Below are positions 36,401-50,388 of a stretch of 64,000 nucleotides of DNA, piece after piece. The DNA is from Chrysopilus asiliformis (Eukaryota > Arthropoda > Insecta > Diptera > Rhagionidae). Location: assembly GCA_964034945.1 (NCBI GenBank), contig OZ035962.1, forward strand, positions 12,591,888-12,655,887. The letters are read 5' to 3'. A program made the translations under genes and the position numbers. Every line of letters begins with the position of its first letter. Position 1 is the stretch's first letter. Under the pieces are notes generated by a model, which saw only the letters and a program-made list of their open reading frames with translations, had not been told where the DNA came from and made no database searches.

Positions 36401-39400
36401 TCCGTCACCTTTGATACGAGCAACGGTTGGAATTCTAATAACCACCATAGCAAGTAATGGTGGTCTAATCAATTGGCCGCAATTGCTGCCAGCACTGTGC
36501 GAGATGTTAGATTCACCCGATTATAACGTCTGTGAGGGATCCTTTGGTGCATTACAGAAAATCTGCGAAGACTCAGCTGATACGCTCGATAGTTCAGCCC
36601 TCAACAGGCCATTGAATGTTATGATACCAAAATTTTTGCAATTCTTTAGTCATTCGAGCCCAAAGATTCGCTCTCATGCCATCGCTTGTATAAATCAGTT
36701 TATTATTAACCGATCGCAGGTAAATATTTTGTCGATTACAACTATTACGTAATTATTCAACTATCGTTCCTATCAGGCATTAATGTTACACATCGACACA
36801 TTCATTGAGAAACTTTTCCTTCTATCATCCGACGAGGATCATGAAGTACGGAAGAACGTCTGTCGAGGTCTCGTCATGTTGCTTGAAGTTAGAATGGATC
36901 GTCTTATACCACATATGAACCAAATAATCGAAGTAAATCATTTAAATTGTTACGACTTTTAAAGGGTGTTGATTTGTAATTAATTTTCAGTACATGCTGC
37001 TAAGAACCCAGGACCCAGATGAGAGTGTCGCTCTGGAGGCGTCTGAATTTTGGTTGTCTTTGGCTGAGCAAAGCATTTGTAAGGAGGTGTTGGGGCCGCA
37101 TTTACCAAGACTTGCGCCAATTTTAGTGCGTGGAATGCGCTATTCTGAAATTGATATTATTCTTCTTAAGGTAAGTGTGGAAAGGAATTGGTTTTATCAA
37201 ATAATCCGAATGACACAATACGCTAGAATGTCAGTTCATAATACGAAAAAGAGTGAGTTAAACACAGTGGAAAATCGTAAAAAAAAGTCGTGGGTACTCG
37301 TAATGAAAATTTTTATATAAATAACATCGGAAAAATTACTGACTGTCGCCCTAAAATGATTTTCCCGCCCAAGTATGCTCGAGTGATACTTCTAAGTATA
37401 TTCTATAGTGTAGCCCAAAAAATTGCTAACAATTCCCTTGCGGCGCATTTTTTTTCTATGTTCCAATAAAATTACTTAATAAAATTGCGTCTGACGGCCG
37501 CCATTGTCATCAGAGTTACGTATATGTGCAATATTTCAAGTCAATCGGATGAGAGTTAGTGGGTCAAAGTTAGACCCTGACATACAGACAAAAAAGGAAC
37601 CTAAATAAAAGCTTTTAAAAAATTGACCTTTTTTGCCCAACAAATATTGGTAATAATTTTATTGTGTTTAGAAAATCTCCCTCAGTTTTTTGTGTATCTA
37701 AAAACTAAAAACTTGAATTTTTCAGGGCAATATTGAAGAAGACGAAATGATACCAGATAGAGAAGAGGATATCAAGCCACGATTTCATAAATCCCGAACA
37801 CACACAATCAAATCAGGCGATGGAACTGAAGATGAAGAGGACGATGACGACGATGGCTTAGACGATGACAGCTCCCTATCTGAATGGAACTTGAGAAAAT
37901 GCAGTGCTGCGGCATTGGACGTCCTGGCGAATGTTTTCCGCGAAGAATGCCTTTCGATAGTAATACCGATTTTAAAAGAGACGCTGTTCCATCAAGAGTG
38001 GGAAATTAAAGAGAGCGGAATTTTAGCATTGGGTGCCATCGCTGAGGGATGCATGCAGGGAATGATTCAGCATCTACCAGAAATAATTCCCTATTTGATC
38101 AACTGTCTGTCTGATAAAAAAGCACTAGTCCGATCGATAACTTGCTGGACACTGTCTAGATATGCCCACTGGGTTGTGAATCAGCCGCACGATCAATATT
38201 TGAAGCCATTGATGGAAGAACTGTTGAAAAGAATTCTGGATGCTAATAAACGGGTGCAGGAAGCAGCTTGTTCAGCATTTGCTACGCTCGAGGAGGAAGC
38301 ATGCACTGAATTGGTTCCGTATTTGGAATACATTCTGAATACTTTAGTTTTTGCATTTTCAAAATATCAACACAAGAATTTATTGATTTTATACGATGCT
38401 GTCGGTACATTGGCTGATTCTGTGGGTCATCATTTGAATACTCCCGCGTATATAAGCATCCTAATGCCACCATTAATACAGAAATGGAATATGTTGAAAG
38501 ATGACGATAAAGATTTGTTTCCACTGTTGGAGGTAGACTTGAAAATGTGTGTAATTTTTTTTTGGATTTCTATTTATGTGATACTTTTTTAGTGCTTATC
38601 GAGTATTGCTACAGCTTTGCAGTCTGGATTTCTGCCCTACTGTGAACCAGTTTACAGACGCTGTATTTCTTTGATAGAACAAACTATCAATCAAGATATG
38701 GTAAATTCAATTTTCGGAATATATAAACAGTGTTTTTAGCAATAAAATCATTTTGTGGCGCACAATTGTCTAAAAACTAGTAAATAAAATCTATTAATTT
38801 CTGTATTTTCAGGCAAATAAAACAAATCCCGGACAATTCGAACAGCCAGACAAAGAAAGAATGATTGTGGCACTAGATTTACTCTCTGGCTTAGCTGAAG
38901 GTCTAGATGGACACATTGAATCACTTGTGGCAAATAGTAACATTATGCAATTGCTATATCAATGTATGCAAGATGTACTACCCGAGGTATCAAGCATTAA
39001 ATCATTTTAAATCCACCCCAAAAAAATATTTAATCGATTGAAAAATTATCACAGGTACGGCAGTCATCGTTTGCTCTGTTAGGTGATCTCACAAAGGCTT
39101 GTTTCCAACATGTGGCGCCATTTATGCCGGACTTCTTCCCAATCCTGGGTCAAAATCTCAATCCTGATTTCATTTCAGTATGCAATAATGCAACATGGGC
39201 TATTGGTGAAATTTGTATGAAACTAGGTATGATTTGAAAATTATTGCAGTTAAAGACATCAAAATATTATTAAAATCTTTAATTTTACGATTGTTAGGTG
39301 AAGAAACTCGGCCATATATTCAGCTGGTTTTAAAAGAATTTATTGTCATCATTAATCGTCCAAATACACCAAAGACTTTATTGGAAAACACAGGTGAATT

Positions 39401-42400
39401 TTTAAATTTATAATGGAATTCAACGAGTTTCCACTTTGCTTGCAAAATGATTGGTTTCTAAATTTGTACGCATCGTTTTTACTCGTTACGTAGGGCATAG
39501 AAATCTCTTTTTCTGTCATTTCATGTCATTTCATTCTACAGCTCCAGTAGTCAAAGTTAAAGAAATGAAAATTTGTTTTTTTTTTTTGTATATTTTACCG
39601 GAATTCCATTTTCTATGTCAAACATTTAAGGTTGAATCTACGGCATTAAATTCAAGACAGAAAATCGTTGAATTAAATTCAATAAAATAAGTTTGCGGTA
39701 TTAAATCCAATACAGAAAATGCGCGGTGGGAAGAGGAGTCCGAAAAGACAAAAATTGGCGTGACGTCTTTTTTGGATGACACTAAACATTTTTGGATTAG
39801 TTGCGATGTGCGCTACGAGTTTTTACTTTCCTCTTCTATAGAGGGACGGAGACAGACTCGAGAACGGGGACAGATAGAAAATTTCTGATCGGTACGAAAT
39901 CCGTTTCAGGCAAAATTATAAGGTTGTACGTGCATCTGTCTCTCGGTCTGTCAAAAATTGTAGTTTCCTATCAACTTTTGGAAAAGTAACGGTAGCTATA
40001 ACGGGTACCCCCATAGATTTTTTTTAAATATCTCGAAACCTATGCACTTCGGGGAAAAATGAATAGAATCAAATTTATAGGCAATGAAATTTCTCACATT
40101 TATTCCATTAACCGGATCCAAAAAACCGGTTATTAAAACACCGAAAAACCGTTTTGTTCAAATTGGGTAGGTTAGGTCTTAGACGCAACAAATACACTAT
40201 AATACAAACAAAAGACGTGAAGTGCCATTAATCCATTAAGAGGCCATAAATGGCACAATATAATATTGTATTTGGTTTAGAAAGCCTAAAAAGAAGTGTT
40301 TATAACAAATCAGTTGCACGAAAATTAGTTTAAAATTATTTTTCCGTACAAAAAAAAATTATCGGTTTTTTGAACGGTTTTTGGCTTTAAAAAAACACCG
40401 GGTATAACCGTGCAAAAAAAACACCGAAAAAACCGGTTAACCGAAGCAAAAACACCGCGTAACCGGTTTAACCGGTTCTTTTTTGACATCCCTACGCAGA
40501 ACCTAAGCTAACTTTCTGCAATCACAGATTGCCAACTTTTTGACATTAAATTTGATTTCTAGGCATTTATCGAAAACTTTGATTTTTCGATTTTTTCAAA
40601 ATGGTAGGGAGAAGTGGTCCAGCCACAAAATTTTTCCTGAAATCGCATAAATATAAAGTTAAATGACAAATAAAAATATAATCATGAAGTTTAATCGAAA
40701 ATATGGTTTATTCGGAAGTAACAAATGAGTGTTTGGTCTGTTTTGGTGTTGATTTTTTCGGTGTAATTGTTAAGCGTCGCTTCCCGGCAGCTTTTTCTGC
40801 TTCTCTAATTCAGCTCGATTTTCGGGTGAAGTTATAATCGAGCTTCGCATCGATTTTCGGCCACGATTTGAAACACTCAAAATAACTCATAAAAAAACTT
40901 GAAAATACGAAATATGACATTGACAGGGTGGGCCACTTCACCCTACCAAACGTGGACCACTTCTCCCTACTGACGCTATTTTGCGCGGAATGACGCAGCT
41001 TCCACAATTGTGGGAAAAATGCAGAAATTCGGTGGATTTACAAAGTTCATAATGTAAACAACATTTTAGATTAATTCCCTTATTGAAATTGATGATGAAT
41101 TCGTCAAAATGTTGTTGAATGTGAATACTTGTGAAAACTTTTCACAATGTTTTTTTGGCACTGGTCTGTGAGAGTGAGTAAATATACGTTTGCACACTTC
41201 AATGACTAATAAAAAACAAGCTGTCAGCAAGAGCAACCGATGAGAGTTGCATATTCTGTTCTAATGTCACTATTACTAAAAAAAATTGTGGTGGACCACT
41301 TATTCCTACGGACCACTTCACCCTACCCGACCCTACTTCTTCTGCAATGAATTTTTGGAATTTTGTGTCGTAATGTAAACGTTGGTGCAACATGAATTCT
41401 GGGTCAAAAAAAAATTCTCCGAATAAAATGTCAGACGGCCTCTTAGAATTTTTCCCCAATTCTGAACGCAACCCTAAAAAATCCCATTACAATCATTTTG
41501 CAAGCAAATTAAAATGCTTTTCTTGTATACGTTTGTGTATAAGATAACCTCTAACAATAAATAATTTATAATAGTTAAATTTTCTAGTGCATTCATAAGT
41601 TTTAATTTAGACGCCATATATATGTTTAGTTTTAACGAATAACTTGATTTGCTCCTGATTTATATTAATTATTACGTAAATTCTTTTATTGCTTCTATTA
41701 ATCAATCTGTAAACATATATATGTGTTCGTTTTGAAAAAAAAATACAACAATTTTATTTTCTATTAAAAATATCATTAATGAAGAATTGATTTAAACACA
41801 GAAAAAGTATAAAGTTTTTCTTCAAAAAAAAAAAATAATAATAAATACATTTTATTACTAAGCATTAATTAATATTAATTATTTATTTTTATGAATTTTA
41901 CCATTATTTGTTTTTATGTGATTTTTATGTATATTATTTTTCTTTTTTTGTTGTTTTTAGCTATAACAATCGGTCGTCTAGGTTATGTGTGCCCCGTTGA
42001 AGTGGCTCCTTATTTACAAGAATTTGTACGGCAGTGGTGTGTAACAATTCCTTTTTATTATCAATTTTATTATTACATTCAATTAACATTGTTTCTTTAA
42101 ATTAATTTTATCCTATTTCAAATCATTCATTTGACTAATCTTAACTCTTTTTTAATAATTTTTTGTTTTTCTCTATATAAAATACTTTTAAGCAATTACT
42201 TTCAGTTTAGTCAAAAAAAATTTCACAATGCAAGTGATTTTTATTTAGTATTTTCCTACAAAAGAAAATTTACAATTAAGACGTTTTTTCATACAATTCT
42301 CTCCCACACAAAATCTTTTCAAAAGAAACAAAATGCCATTTCGGGATGATCGTTTTTTTCTTGTTGCCATTCTTGAATTGTATTTTGTAAGATTTTTTTG

Positions 42401-45400
42401 TACCAAGAGCGGTTTCGGTTTTAGAAAATATCGAAATTGAGATTGTTTTGTGTGTGAGACATATCGTATATATAATTAATATTTTTTACGTAACAAAAAT
42501 AAGTTTTTTCCATTTATTTCCGTTCCATTTGATTTTTTCTATTTATGACAAATTAATTATAATTGCCATTTGTGTATTAATTACAACACAATAAGTTACT
42601 ACATTAGCACAATATTTTTGATTAATATTTACTTGTGATATGATTTGAATTTTCGTTAAGCCGTTTTATGCTAACAAATAATTTTTATGCATTTGCTATT
42701 TTTTACTTTTATTATCGAACTGTCGTGACAATTATGTGATTATTTTTCATGCATTGATTGTCGATGCAACTAAAATCTGTCTGAGAATAAGAGAATTTTT
42801 GTCGTTTTTTTGTAGACGATTTTGTTAAGTGTTTATTTCCGTAATATTTATGTTGGTTAACTACTAACTTTGAGCAAAACGTTTGTGAAATACAAGTATG
42901 TTCCACTATAAATATTTAAAATTCAATGTCTGTCTGTCCGGGATGAGCTCAAAAACAGGTGAATGGTTCAATTTTTTTGCTGTGTTTTTTTCAGTATTAA
43001 AGCGCGAATTTAAAATTATGTGCTAACGCAACGCCCTTTTCCTTCTTACCCCCTCCTTGTATTTTCTGAACTTTTAAAGGGATTTTAACTCGGCTTTCAC
43101 TATTGGACAGGTCGTCTTCTAAGGGAAATTTTTGCCAGGCACAGTCAGCCCTATCCCTCCTCGTCTATGAACTCTTTTCTGGGATCGGATTCCCTAACTG
43201 TTCAACTTTCGATTGTGAGAAAAAGTTCCTTTCTTGTTACATGCAATGGAAATTTTAATAATATTGTTGAAAAACTAAGCACAAAACAACGGTTTAGTCA
43301 TTATTTCTAAAGGTGCCGCTCCACATGAGAGTAAATACGCGAGTAACTCTCAAGAACTCTCGAGAGTTACTCGCAGGAGGTTGTCCATTTGAGAGTTAAT
43401 TTCGACGATTTTTCTCTTTTCAAGACCAATATCTTGATTTTTTTGACATCTTGCTTTGGCGAGTTCTGGGGAGCTACTAGCGAAATTCAAACGCCGTTCG
43501 TATCTGGCGAGTTACTCTCCGAGAGTTCAGTGGGTGCGTGTCGACTAGAGAGTAGAATCACTTTTGACAGCTCGCAGAAACTAGCTCGCGAGTTCCAGAG
43601 ACGTGTCCATTTGCGAGTAGCTGCTATCGAGAGGGTCTCGCCGGCATTTGCTATTTCCGAAGCGGTACTTTAACAGTTAGGAGTTAATTGCAAGTTTGCT
43701 AACTCGAGTTCAGTATCTCGCAATTGAAACACCGAGTGTGCTAAGCTTTTAAAAATATTATTAAAATTTTCAAAATATGTACAAGAAAAAGCTTTTTGTC
43801 GCAGTCGACATTTCGACAGTTAGGGAATCCGGCTCCATCATAAATCAACCCTAAGCTCTCACTGGAACTATAAAAAAAATCAAAACCTACATCTACTAGC
43901 ATTTCCCACGTATTTGCCACCAGAAATGTAGCTAATATAGTGGCAGATACGTCCCATATACCAAAAGTGAAACTTAACGAATTTAAAAACAGTTTTTCCT
44001 GTTAAATTGCGGAATCTTCGAATGGACTTTAACAAACCTGACAATCTTTTTACGGATTTTCATAAATGTGTTTCAGACAATCGAAGGCCGACCCTTGCTT
44101 TTTAATATTTTATCTATCAAAAATTAGTCACAGAATCAGTTCTGACGATTTTGGATATAAGAAGGGATTATTATGTTCTTCAAACTTTTTATTGGCTAGC
44201 AAAAACTGAGACTCAAAATCAACAAATCTTTACATTACAGTATTTCAATCATTCAAAATATTACTATTGTTTTTACCAATATTTAAAAACTTTAAATTTA
44301 TAATGAATTTCGATTTTTATTTTCACACAACTTGTTAGGTCTATCAATTATGATCTAACGATTTGGTTAAAAATCTATAAATCTAGTATAAAAGGAATAA
44401 CATTTTTCTGTAAAAAAAATTCTTTGCATAAAAATAAAATCGTAGACACATAATAGTCACATTCGAAATAGAACTTAAAACAAAAGAAAAATTATATTTG
44501 TAATAAGCCACTGACGTTTAGCATAATAAGGAGAAATGAGTAAATTTTAGTGATCAAATTACGTTATTTTGTTTATTAATTGTGTTGTATGTCGTAATAC
44601 TTAAATGGCGCAGCGTAAAAGTTTTCCTTAGTTTTCCATTTATTACAAAAATAATAATAATAATAATGGGGAAATTGGAGAGGTGTCTAACCTTTTCTAA
44701 ATCCTTGTTACAACATCAAATTATATATGTTTGAAATTGATTCTTAGGTGCACGTCACTTCGTCATATAAGAGACAACGATGAGAAGGATTCAGCATTCC
44801 GCGGAATGTGTCACATGATCACCGTTAATCCAGCCGGGGTCGTACCTGACTTTATATTCTTCTGCGATGCGATCGCTTCATGGGTGAATCCGCCCAGTGA
44901 TCTTCATCAGATGATCCAGAAGGTAAGTTGTTAAAAAGTTTGCATATTTTAATATTTAAGCAATTATATTTAATATATTTGTATGAAAGAAATGATTTAA
45001 GAGAACTATCGAAAATTATGATAGGATGAGAAATTAGGTTGTACTCGTTTGAAAAAAAAAAAAAAACAATAAAAACTACGACTGCCAGGTGAAATACCCT
45101 ATATGGCGTTGCTCTAACTAGCATTGCCATGCATCCCGTCACTGTCGCTGTTACATCTGATGTTACGTCTAGTGAAGATTGAAATGTCAGCTGTTACGAC
45201 AGAAAAGTCACACAGTTTTTGCTGACATCTTTGCTAACAGAAATGGTGACGGAAATTGGACATCCGTGAATTTAAAATGGCGGATTGTAATTTTTCACGT
45301 GCAGAGACGATCTGTTCTCTAAACGAATAGTGTTTAAAAGTAATTTTTACAAAGAAATTATTTGAAAAAGGCATCGTGGGAGCAGCTGGAGGCCGAATTT

Positions 45401-47632
45401 CATTTTAGTGCGGAAATTTTAAAGAAAAAAGTGAAATCACTGAGGTCGTCATATTTAGTACTGTCAGTTGTTTACTGTTCAAGGCATTTCTGAAAATGAA
45501 ACGTCATGCCAGAATCAGCCCACCTACGTCACAACAAAATTTTGTAATGACATTTCTGTCATTGAACAGTTCTGTCAATGATTCCGGCAGGTCTGGATGG
45601 CGTGTAAACTTTCAAATATATTCAATTTTATGATAACAAAGAAGATTTTTTAAGCTGCTCCGATTAAATTTTCAAGTATGAAGCACTTATGTAAAATTGC
45701 ATTAAGCTAGAACCTGAATCGTACGTCGATGCGTCCGTCATTCGTCCGTCCGGTTGACAGTTTTATGCGGTGACAGTTGGGTACGGCAACGAATCTGGAG
45801 TTACCTCATTGTTTTGCACTTCTTCTATTAGTTTATCGTCGAAACAATTACTTTCAATTTGTTCCATACTTAAATTGCTTAAATCGTCAACAAACTTTTT
45901 TGCGATATGACATTTCCGTGCGTTGCCGCATGTAAAAGTAGAAATTCGACCTACTCTATGCGGTTGCCGCATCGGAAAACGTATTATTAGGGGAGTACTC
46001 ATAGCAGCCCGTTGATTTTACTCGAACTGTCAACGTGACAGACGCATGACGGACGCATCGACGTACGATTCAGGTTCTAGCTTTATGAACGATGTTGTCT
46101 TTATAAATTTTTCGATACTGTTCCGTTTGTACGGGAGAGGAGAAGCATTGGTCCGTTAACGAACTCGACCTCACGTTTTAAGAAAAATAAATTGCTGTGC
46201 TCAATTTCAAGTCTCTAGCCGAATTCGATCTCAAATTATCGTGTCCACGGATAGACAGACAGACGGACATGCAAAAATCAAGTCGATTCATCATTTTAAG
46301 CTCGATCCAGACTACACGATGTACGGGGTACGAGGTTGGCACGTACCCCGAACATCGAGTGTTTGGATGGGAAATTTGCACATGGTTTCACCTAGTGAGT
46401 AAAATCAGAAGCTGTTTGATTATCCTGGTACGTGGTAACCGCGTACACGAATGAGCAAAACCCTGTGCAGTGTGGATGCAGTTCCATGTACGAGGAAACC
46501 AAAAACCTCGTATCTCGTACCCCGTACATCGTGTAGTCTGGATCGAGCTTTAAATACAATCATGAAATTAATTTTTTTGTTTGACGATTAGTCATCCTTA
46601 TACGCTACAAATGGTAGACAAACCTATTATATCCCTTTATGATTTCACCATGTCGAAAAAAAAATCTTTCGACCTGGTTGATTTGACTAATTTTTGGTGT
46701 CAAAATTTCTGCTGTTGTATCAAAAATTCTCATCCTTGTTGCTTTGACTCCAGAAAACTTCGTCTCGCATAAATATAAATTGCGAGTTTTTTTTTCATGC
46801 CCTGCCATTGTAATGTCCCGTGGAGACAGCTTTTGGCAGATTTTTTGACACAAATCCAGTTTACTTTCCATTTTAGAAAATGTTCTCCAACGAATTCAGG
46901 TATTCAATCGACCACCGTTTAATAAAAATTTACCAAAGTTTGCAAAAAATTAACAAACGATTCACATGGACAGTAATAACATAACCGGAGAATAATTGCT
47001 TTATGTCGTGATCTTTATCAAAACTTTGGAACAACTTACTACTAAATTAATCAACCCCATTGCCCCCACCCCCCCTCTTCGCAAATACATAAATCGTAAC
47101 TTCCTATTCTACGAAGTGCTTCGGTGATTATAAATTATTCTAAAGCTCCCACCATATTTTTGCAATAGGCGTCAACATTCCCTAAAAAGATTGTTTAAAG
47201 CTCGATCCAGACTACACGATGTACGGGGTACGAGGTTGGCACGTACCCCGAACATCGAGTGTTTGGATGGGAAATTTGCACATGGTTTCACCTAGTGAGT
47301 AAAATCAGAAGCTGTTTGATTATCCTCGTACGTGGTAACCGCGTACACGAATGAGCAAAACCCTGTGCAGTGTGGATGCAGTTCCATGTACGAGGAAACC
47401 AAAAACCTCGTATCTCGTACCCCGTACATCGTGTAGTCTGGATCGAGCTTAAATCATTATTAAACACAATTTTGACAACATTAAAAAAAATCGATTTCTT
47501 AATTTAATTTTTGATTCAATTTAGATATTGCTTGGATTCAAGACGCAAGTGGGTGAAGAGAACTGGCGTCGATTTGTTGATCAATTCCCACCTAATCTAT
47601 CCGAGAAATTGGTGACAATGTACGATATATAA
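33419..47632 (+). CDS. Tnpo: Transportin-1 (karyopherin beta-2), 12 coding exons, 888 aa
   Basis: Exons: 33419-33517, 36204-36719, 36777-36932, 36991-37170, 37726-38532, 38593-38700, 38813-38986, 39055-39226, 39298-39393, 41961-42036, 44748-44922, 47525-47632. Phases close to 2667 bases. Transportin carries PY-NLS cargo such as hnRNPs into the nucleus in a RanGTP-dependent way. The product is a chain of HEAT repeats. Near-identity to animal Transportin-1 is evident in [91 protein letters not shown] and [12 protein letters not shown]. The acidic RanGTP-responsive loop is in exon 5 ([16 protein letters not shown]). Length matches the family (about 890 aa). The exon 10 donor is placed at 42037 because only that choice gives the conserved W-C-T-S junction with exon 11. 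Introns 1, 9, 10 and 11 (each 2.5-2.7 kb) are repeat-filled; the others are mostly under 120 bases. Confidence 0.97.
34140..35495 (+). repeat. Dispersed repeat cluster in Transportin intron 1
   Basis: 34950-35495 is the fullest copy of the repeat also found inverted at 1238-1632 and 3551-3872. It runs from TTGCCAATCTGGCAATTATTG through a (CAGA)n tract at 35307-35362 to CCATACGGGTATA. The preceding 34140-34520 carries related but diverged words such as CGAAAACTGTGCATC. No coding capacity. Confidence 0.65.
40120..40490. repeat. Degenerate AACCGGTT/ACACCG repeat, Transportin intron 9
   Basis: Words AACCGGTT, AAAACACCG and CCGGTTTAACCGG recur irregularly. Resembles the A/C-rich degenerate stretch at 11740-12262. 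Nature unknown. Confidence 0.45.
40604..41325. mobile_element. Possible MITE with GGTAGGGAGAAGTGGTCC ends, intron 9
   Basis: GTAGGGAGAAGTGGTCC at about 40605 is inverted against GGACCACTTCACCCTAC at 41309-41325. Extra internal copies of the same word occur at 40930-40975. About 720 bp. No target duplication could be defined. Confidence 0.45.
43311..43670. mobile_element. MITE with TAA flanks, Transportin intron 10
   Basis: Ends AGGTGCCGCTCC and GAAGCGGTACTT are imperfectly inverted and TAA lies on each side (43308-43310, 43671-43673). The interior repeats GAGAGTTACTCGC-like words many times in both directions. The long frame across it is not a gene. Confidence 0.55.
45705..46082. mobile_element. 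MITE with TTA flanks, Transportin intron 11
   Basis: Inverted ends AGCTAGAACCTGAATCGTAC and complement (about 37 bases), TTA at 45702-45704 and 46083-46085. Internal sequence AAAAGTAGAAA..CCTACTCTA.GCGG recurs in the element at 61752-61974. Confidence 0.75.
46299..46549. mobile_element. 251-bp MITE, copy 1, TTA flanks
   Basis: Ends AGCTCGATCCAGACTACACG and its inverted copy; TTA at 46296-46298 and 46550-46552. It appears to be identical to 47199-47449 apart from one base (CCTGGTACG here, CCTCGTACG there). Lies in Transportin intron 11. Confidence 0.85.
47199..47449. mobile_element. 251-bp MITE, copy 2, TAA flanks
   Basis: Same length and direction as 46299-46549, with one difference seen. 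Flanked by TAA at 47196-47198 and 47450-47452, a different target, so it is an independent insertion and not a segmental duplication. Its right end is only about 75 bases before the last Transportin exon. Confidence 0.85.
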
Positions 47633-50388
47633 GAGTCATGATCGAATCTTATTACCGACAATTTTCCCCTAAACTCAAACAGAGGACTGTTCTAAAAAGA
47701 ATGTAAACATTTTCGTCTATTCAGATTCCTATTTTTTAAATGTCCGATGATTTTAAAAACAAAAACTAACAACAATTAAGTATAATTCAAAAGAAATCAC
47801 AATGTAGTAATAATGCAGTAATTATTTGCAAATGTTTGCTAGTACCAACAAAAAAAAAAAACAGAACGGCAAAAAAAATTTAACTCTAGTTCATTTAATG
47901 AACAAATAAAATGGAATGCTAAATGATTTAGGACATAAAAAAAGAAAACAAAAATTCATATTAATTGTAGGGCAAATTCATCATAATCTGTATATAAAAA
48001 TAGTTGAATTAATGATATTTTAAATATGACTAGCGGTTATATTCGTTTCATTGATTTTAAATTAACTTAGTTGAAAATCACATACTATACATAGATGCTA
48101 TTTAATTAGCTTTAGTAATCATAATATAACTGAGAACATCAACTATTTTATTAGACAGAAACAAAAAATAAATTTTTTGACCCACGATAACATTCTGGTT
48201 TTTAAAAAGAAATATGATTATTTTTATTATATACGTGTACGTATGATGCAACACAGAATGTTTATTTATAAGTATTTAACTGTGTAATTGAGAAAGCAAC
48301 AAAAAAGCAAAACAAAAATTAGATGTATAATTTTTCGTTTCTCTACTTTTATTGTATAGAATAAAAAAACAAAATATATAAATAATAATTATAAAAAAAA
48401 ATAGGAATAATCATTTTAAATGAGAAGTAATATATTCTCCACTAAATACTATCCTTTTGGAGGCTTCTGAAATTTTGACAAACAACAAAAGGTAAACGAT
48501 ATCAACACATATATAAGTGTAGAACTTCCTAAAAGATTCCTATTTCTCCTTCATTCAAAAAAATTTAAGAAAAACAAACATAAATTTTGGTCCTTCTGCT
48601 ACAGCAGTTAATAATGATGTCATCTTCATTTTAAAAAAAATAATTTTAACAATAATTTTGGACTCTATACTTTACGCTCAATACAATCCCCACGAAAGAA
48701 AGCCATCGACTTGATTTCTTTTTTGATTAATGCGTGATGAAAACTGTATAAAACTAAAGTATTCTTTTCGTTTTTATAAAATGCATGTTAGCGTTGTATG
48801 AGTGGAAATGATGTCCTTTTTAATAAATTTTCTTTTATTTTAAGTTTTATAAAAGGAAAATTTTATGAAATATTTAAAAAAAAAATGAAATAAAATAAAA
48901 AAACATTTTTGGTAATTTCCATTCTATGGCTGTAAGAAGAATTAGGCAGATAGCTTTGTACAGAAAATTGAGATGTACTTAAACAGAAATTACTGAAAAT
49001 AATTTTTTATTTTAATGAAAATTTTGTTCTAATATAATTGTGATACTGCAAAATTATTAGGATATTTAATCAAAATAAATAATAAAAACATAAGATTTGT
49101 TGCGAAGATATAATAACGCTTTAATGGGATTATCGAATCCTCTTCGTGGTGGTCTATTTTTTTTCTATTCTTTAAAGTTTTTTCCTTCTTTTTTTTGAAA
49201 ATGGAACTAAAAATCGTCGCTTGAGTATTGTTTTGACGTATACGACATTTGCTTTATCTGAAATATTCGCATTTGAAGTTTGAATGTAATTTATCTGGCC
49301 AATAGATTTTTTTTTAATTTTCTCGTAAACAAGTTTTGTTAATAGACTTTTAGTTGGCCAGAAATAAAGATTTCGGCCACAATTTTTTTTATGACTATTT
49401 AGGTTTTAATAAAAAAATGTATATAGCGGAAGCGCGAAAATTATTACAATGCGTGAGTATTAGCTGCGTCTCCTACCCATGTTAAAACCACTACGCAGTA
49501 CTGCAAAAACTTCGCAGCTACTTACCCTCTCCGTCTGAAGCTTAGATTATTCAAAAGTGCGTTCCCGACGAAAATTGCTGCACAGTACTGCGCGGTAGAA
49601 TTTACATGGATCGGGAACGCAGTTATAATTTAGCCCCATGACCTTTTTTTTCCGATTTTCGATCCCTAAAGCTTGTTTTTTCAGACATTTTTTTTTATAG
49701 AGCAACATCTCTAACAGTTAACCACTTTTATATCATGTTAAGGAATTTTTTTCCTAATATCTCTTAATAGGATTTTTTTTTTCTTTGTTGTATATTTTAT
49801 ATTAACAATAAAATAAGAGATATAAATCATGAATTTGATATTGAACACATGAATTACGATGTATTTTAGCATAAATGATAAATGCGAAATCGCCACATAT
49901 ATCTTCCATGTTTTTGATGATGGAATGTTTTTTTTTAGCTCCAGAAGACGATTTTCCTTTCGTAAACCAATTTTCAGTCCAATTAACAAAATGTACTCAG
50001 TAAAGGGTTAATTGTTTGCAAACAAAACCTAGTCATTGTAGAACATTGGACTTTTGGTCACTAAAAATTTAAAAAAAAAACAATTTTTTGAAACCGATAT
50101 TATAGAAAAAAAATATAAAAACCCAGTGATGAAATGTGAAAGAAAAAAAGTCGCTTCTTTTAGATCTCTTCTTTGATTAGACATAAATTTCGTCTATGTG
50201 CACGCTTTACTGTCAAAATATCCCATAAAGACCAAAGTTTTTATAACGTTTTTCAGAAAAATGTTTTAAACAAAATGTTCTGCCGGAAAAAAGTGATTTT
50301 CTGGTAGTGTTTGAAAGTGCTTTAAAAGTACAGTGGTTATATTTTTGATGTCAATATCCATGTCCGACTCCCAAAGTACTTGCAATTC

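Noticed and set aside
42001..42040. Transportin exon 10 donor at 42041 (GTAACA)
   Set aside because: It would shift the frame at exon 11; only the GTGTGT donor at 42037 yields the conserved W-C-T-S junction.
43389..43673. 94-codon frame in Transportin intron 10
   Set aside because: Lies within a TAA-flanked MITE with repeated GAGAGTTACTC words and has no relation to Transportin.
46299..47449. The twin 251-bp repeats as a segmental duplication
   Set aside because: Homology stops exactly at the inverted ends and each copy has its own target triplet (TTA, TAA), so two separate insertions explain it better.
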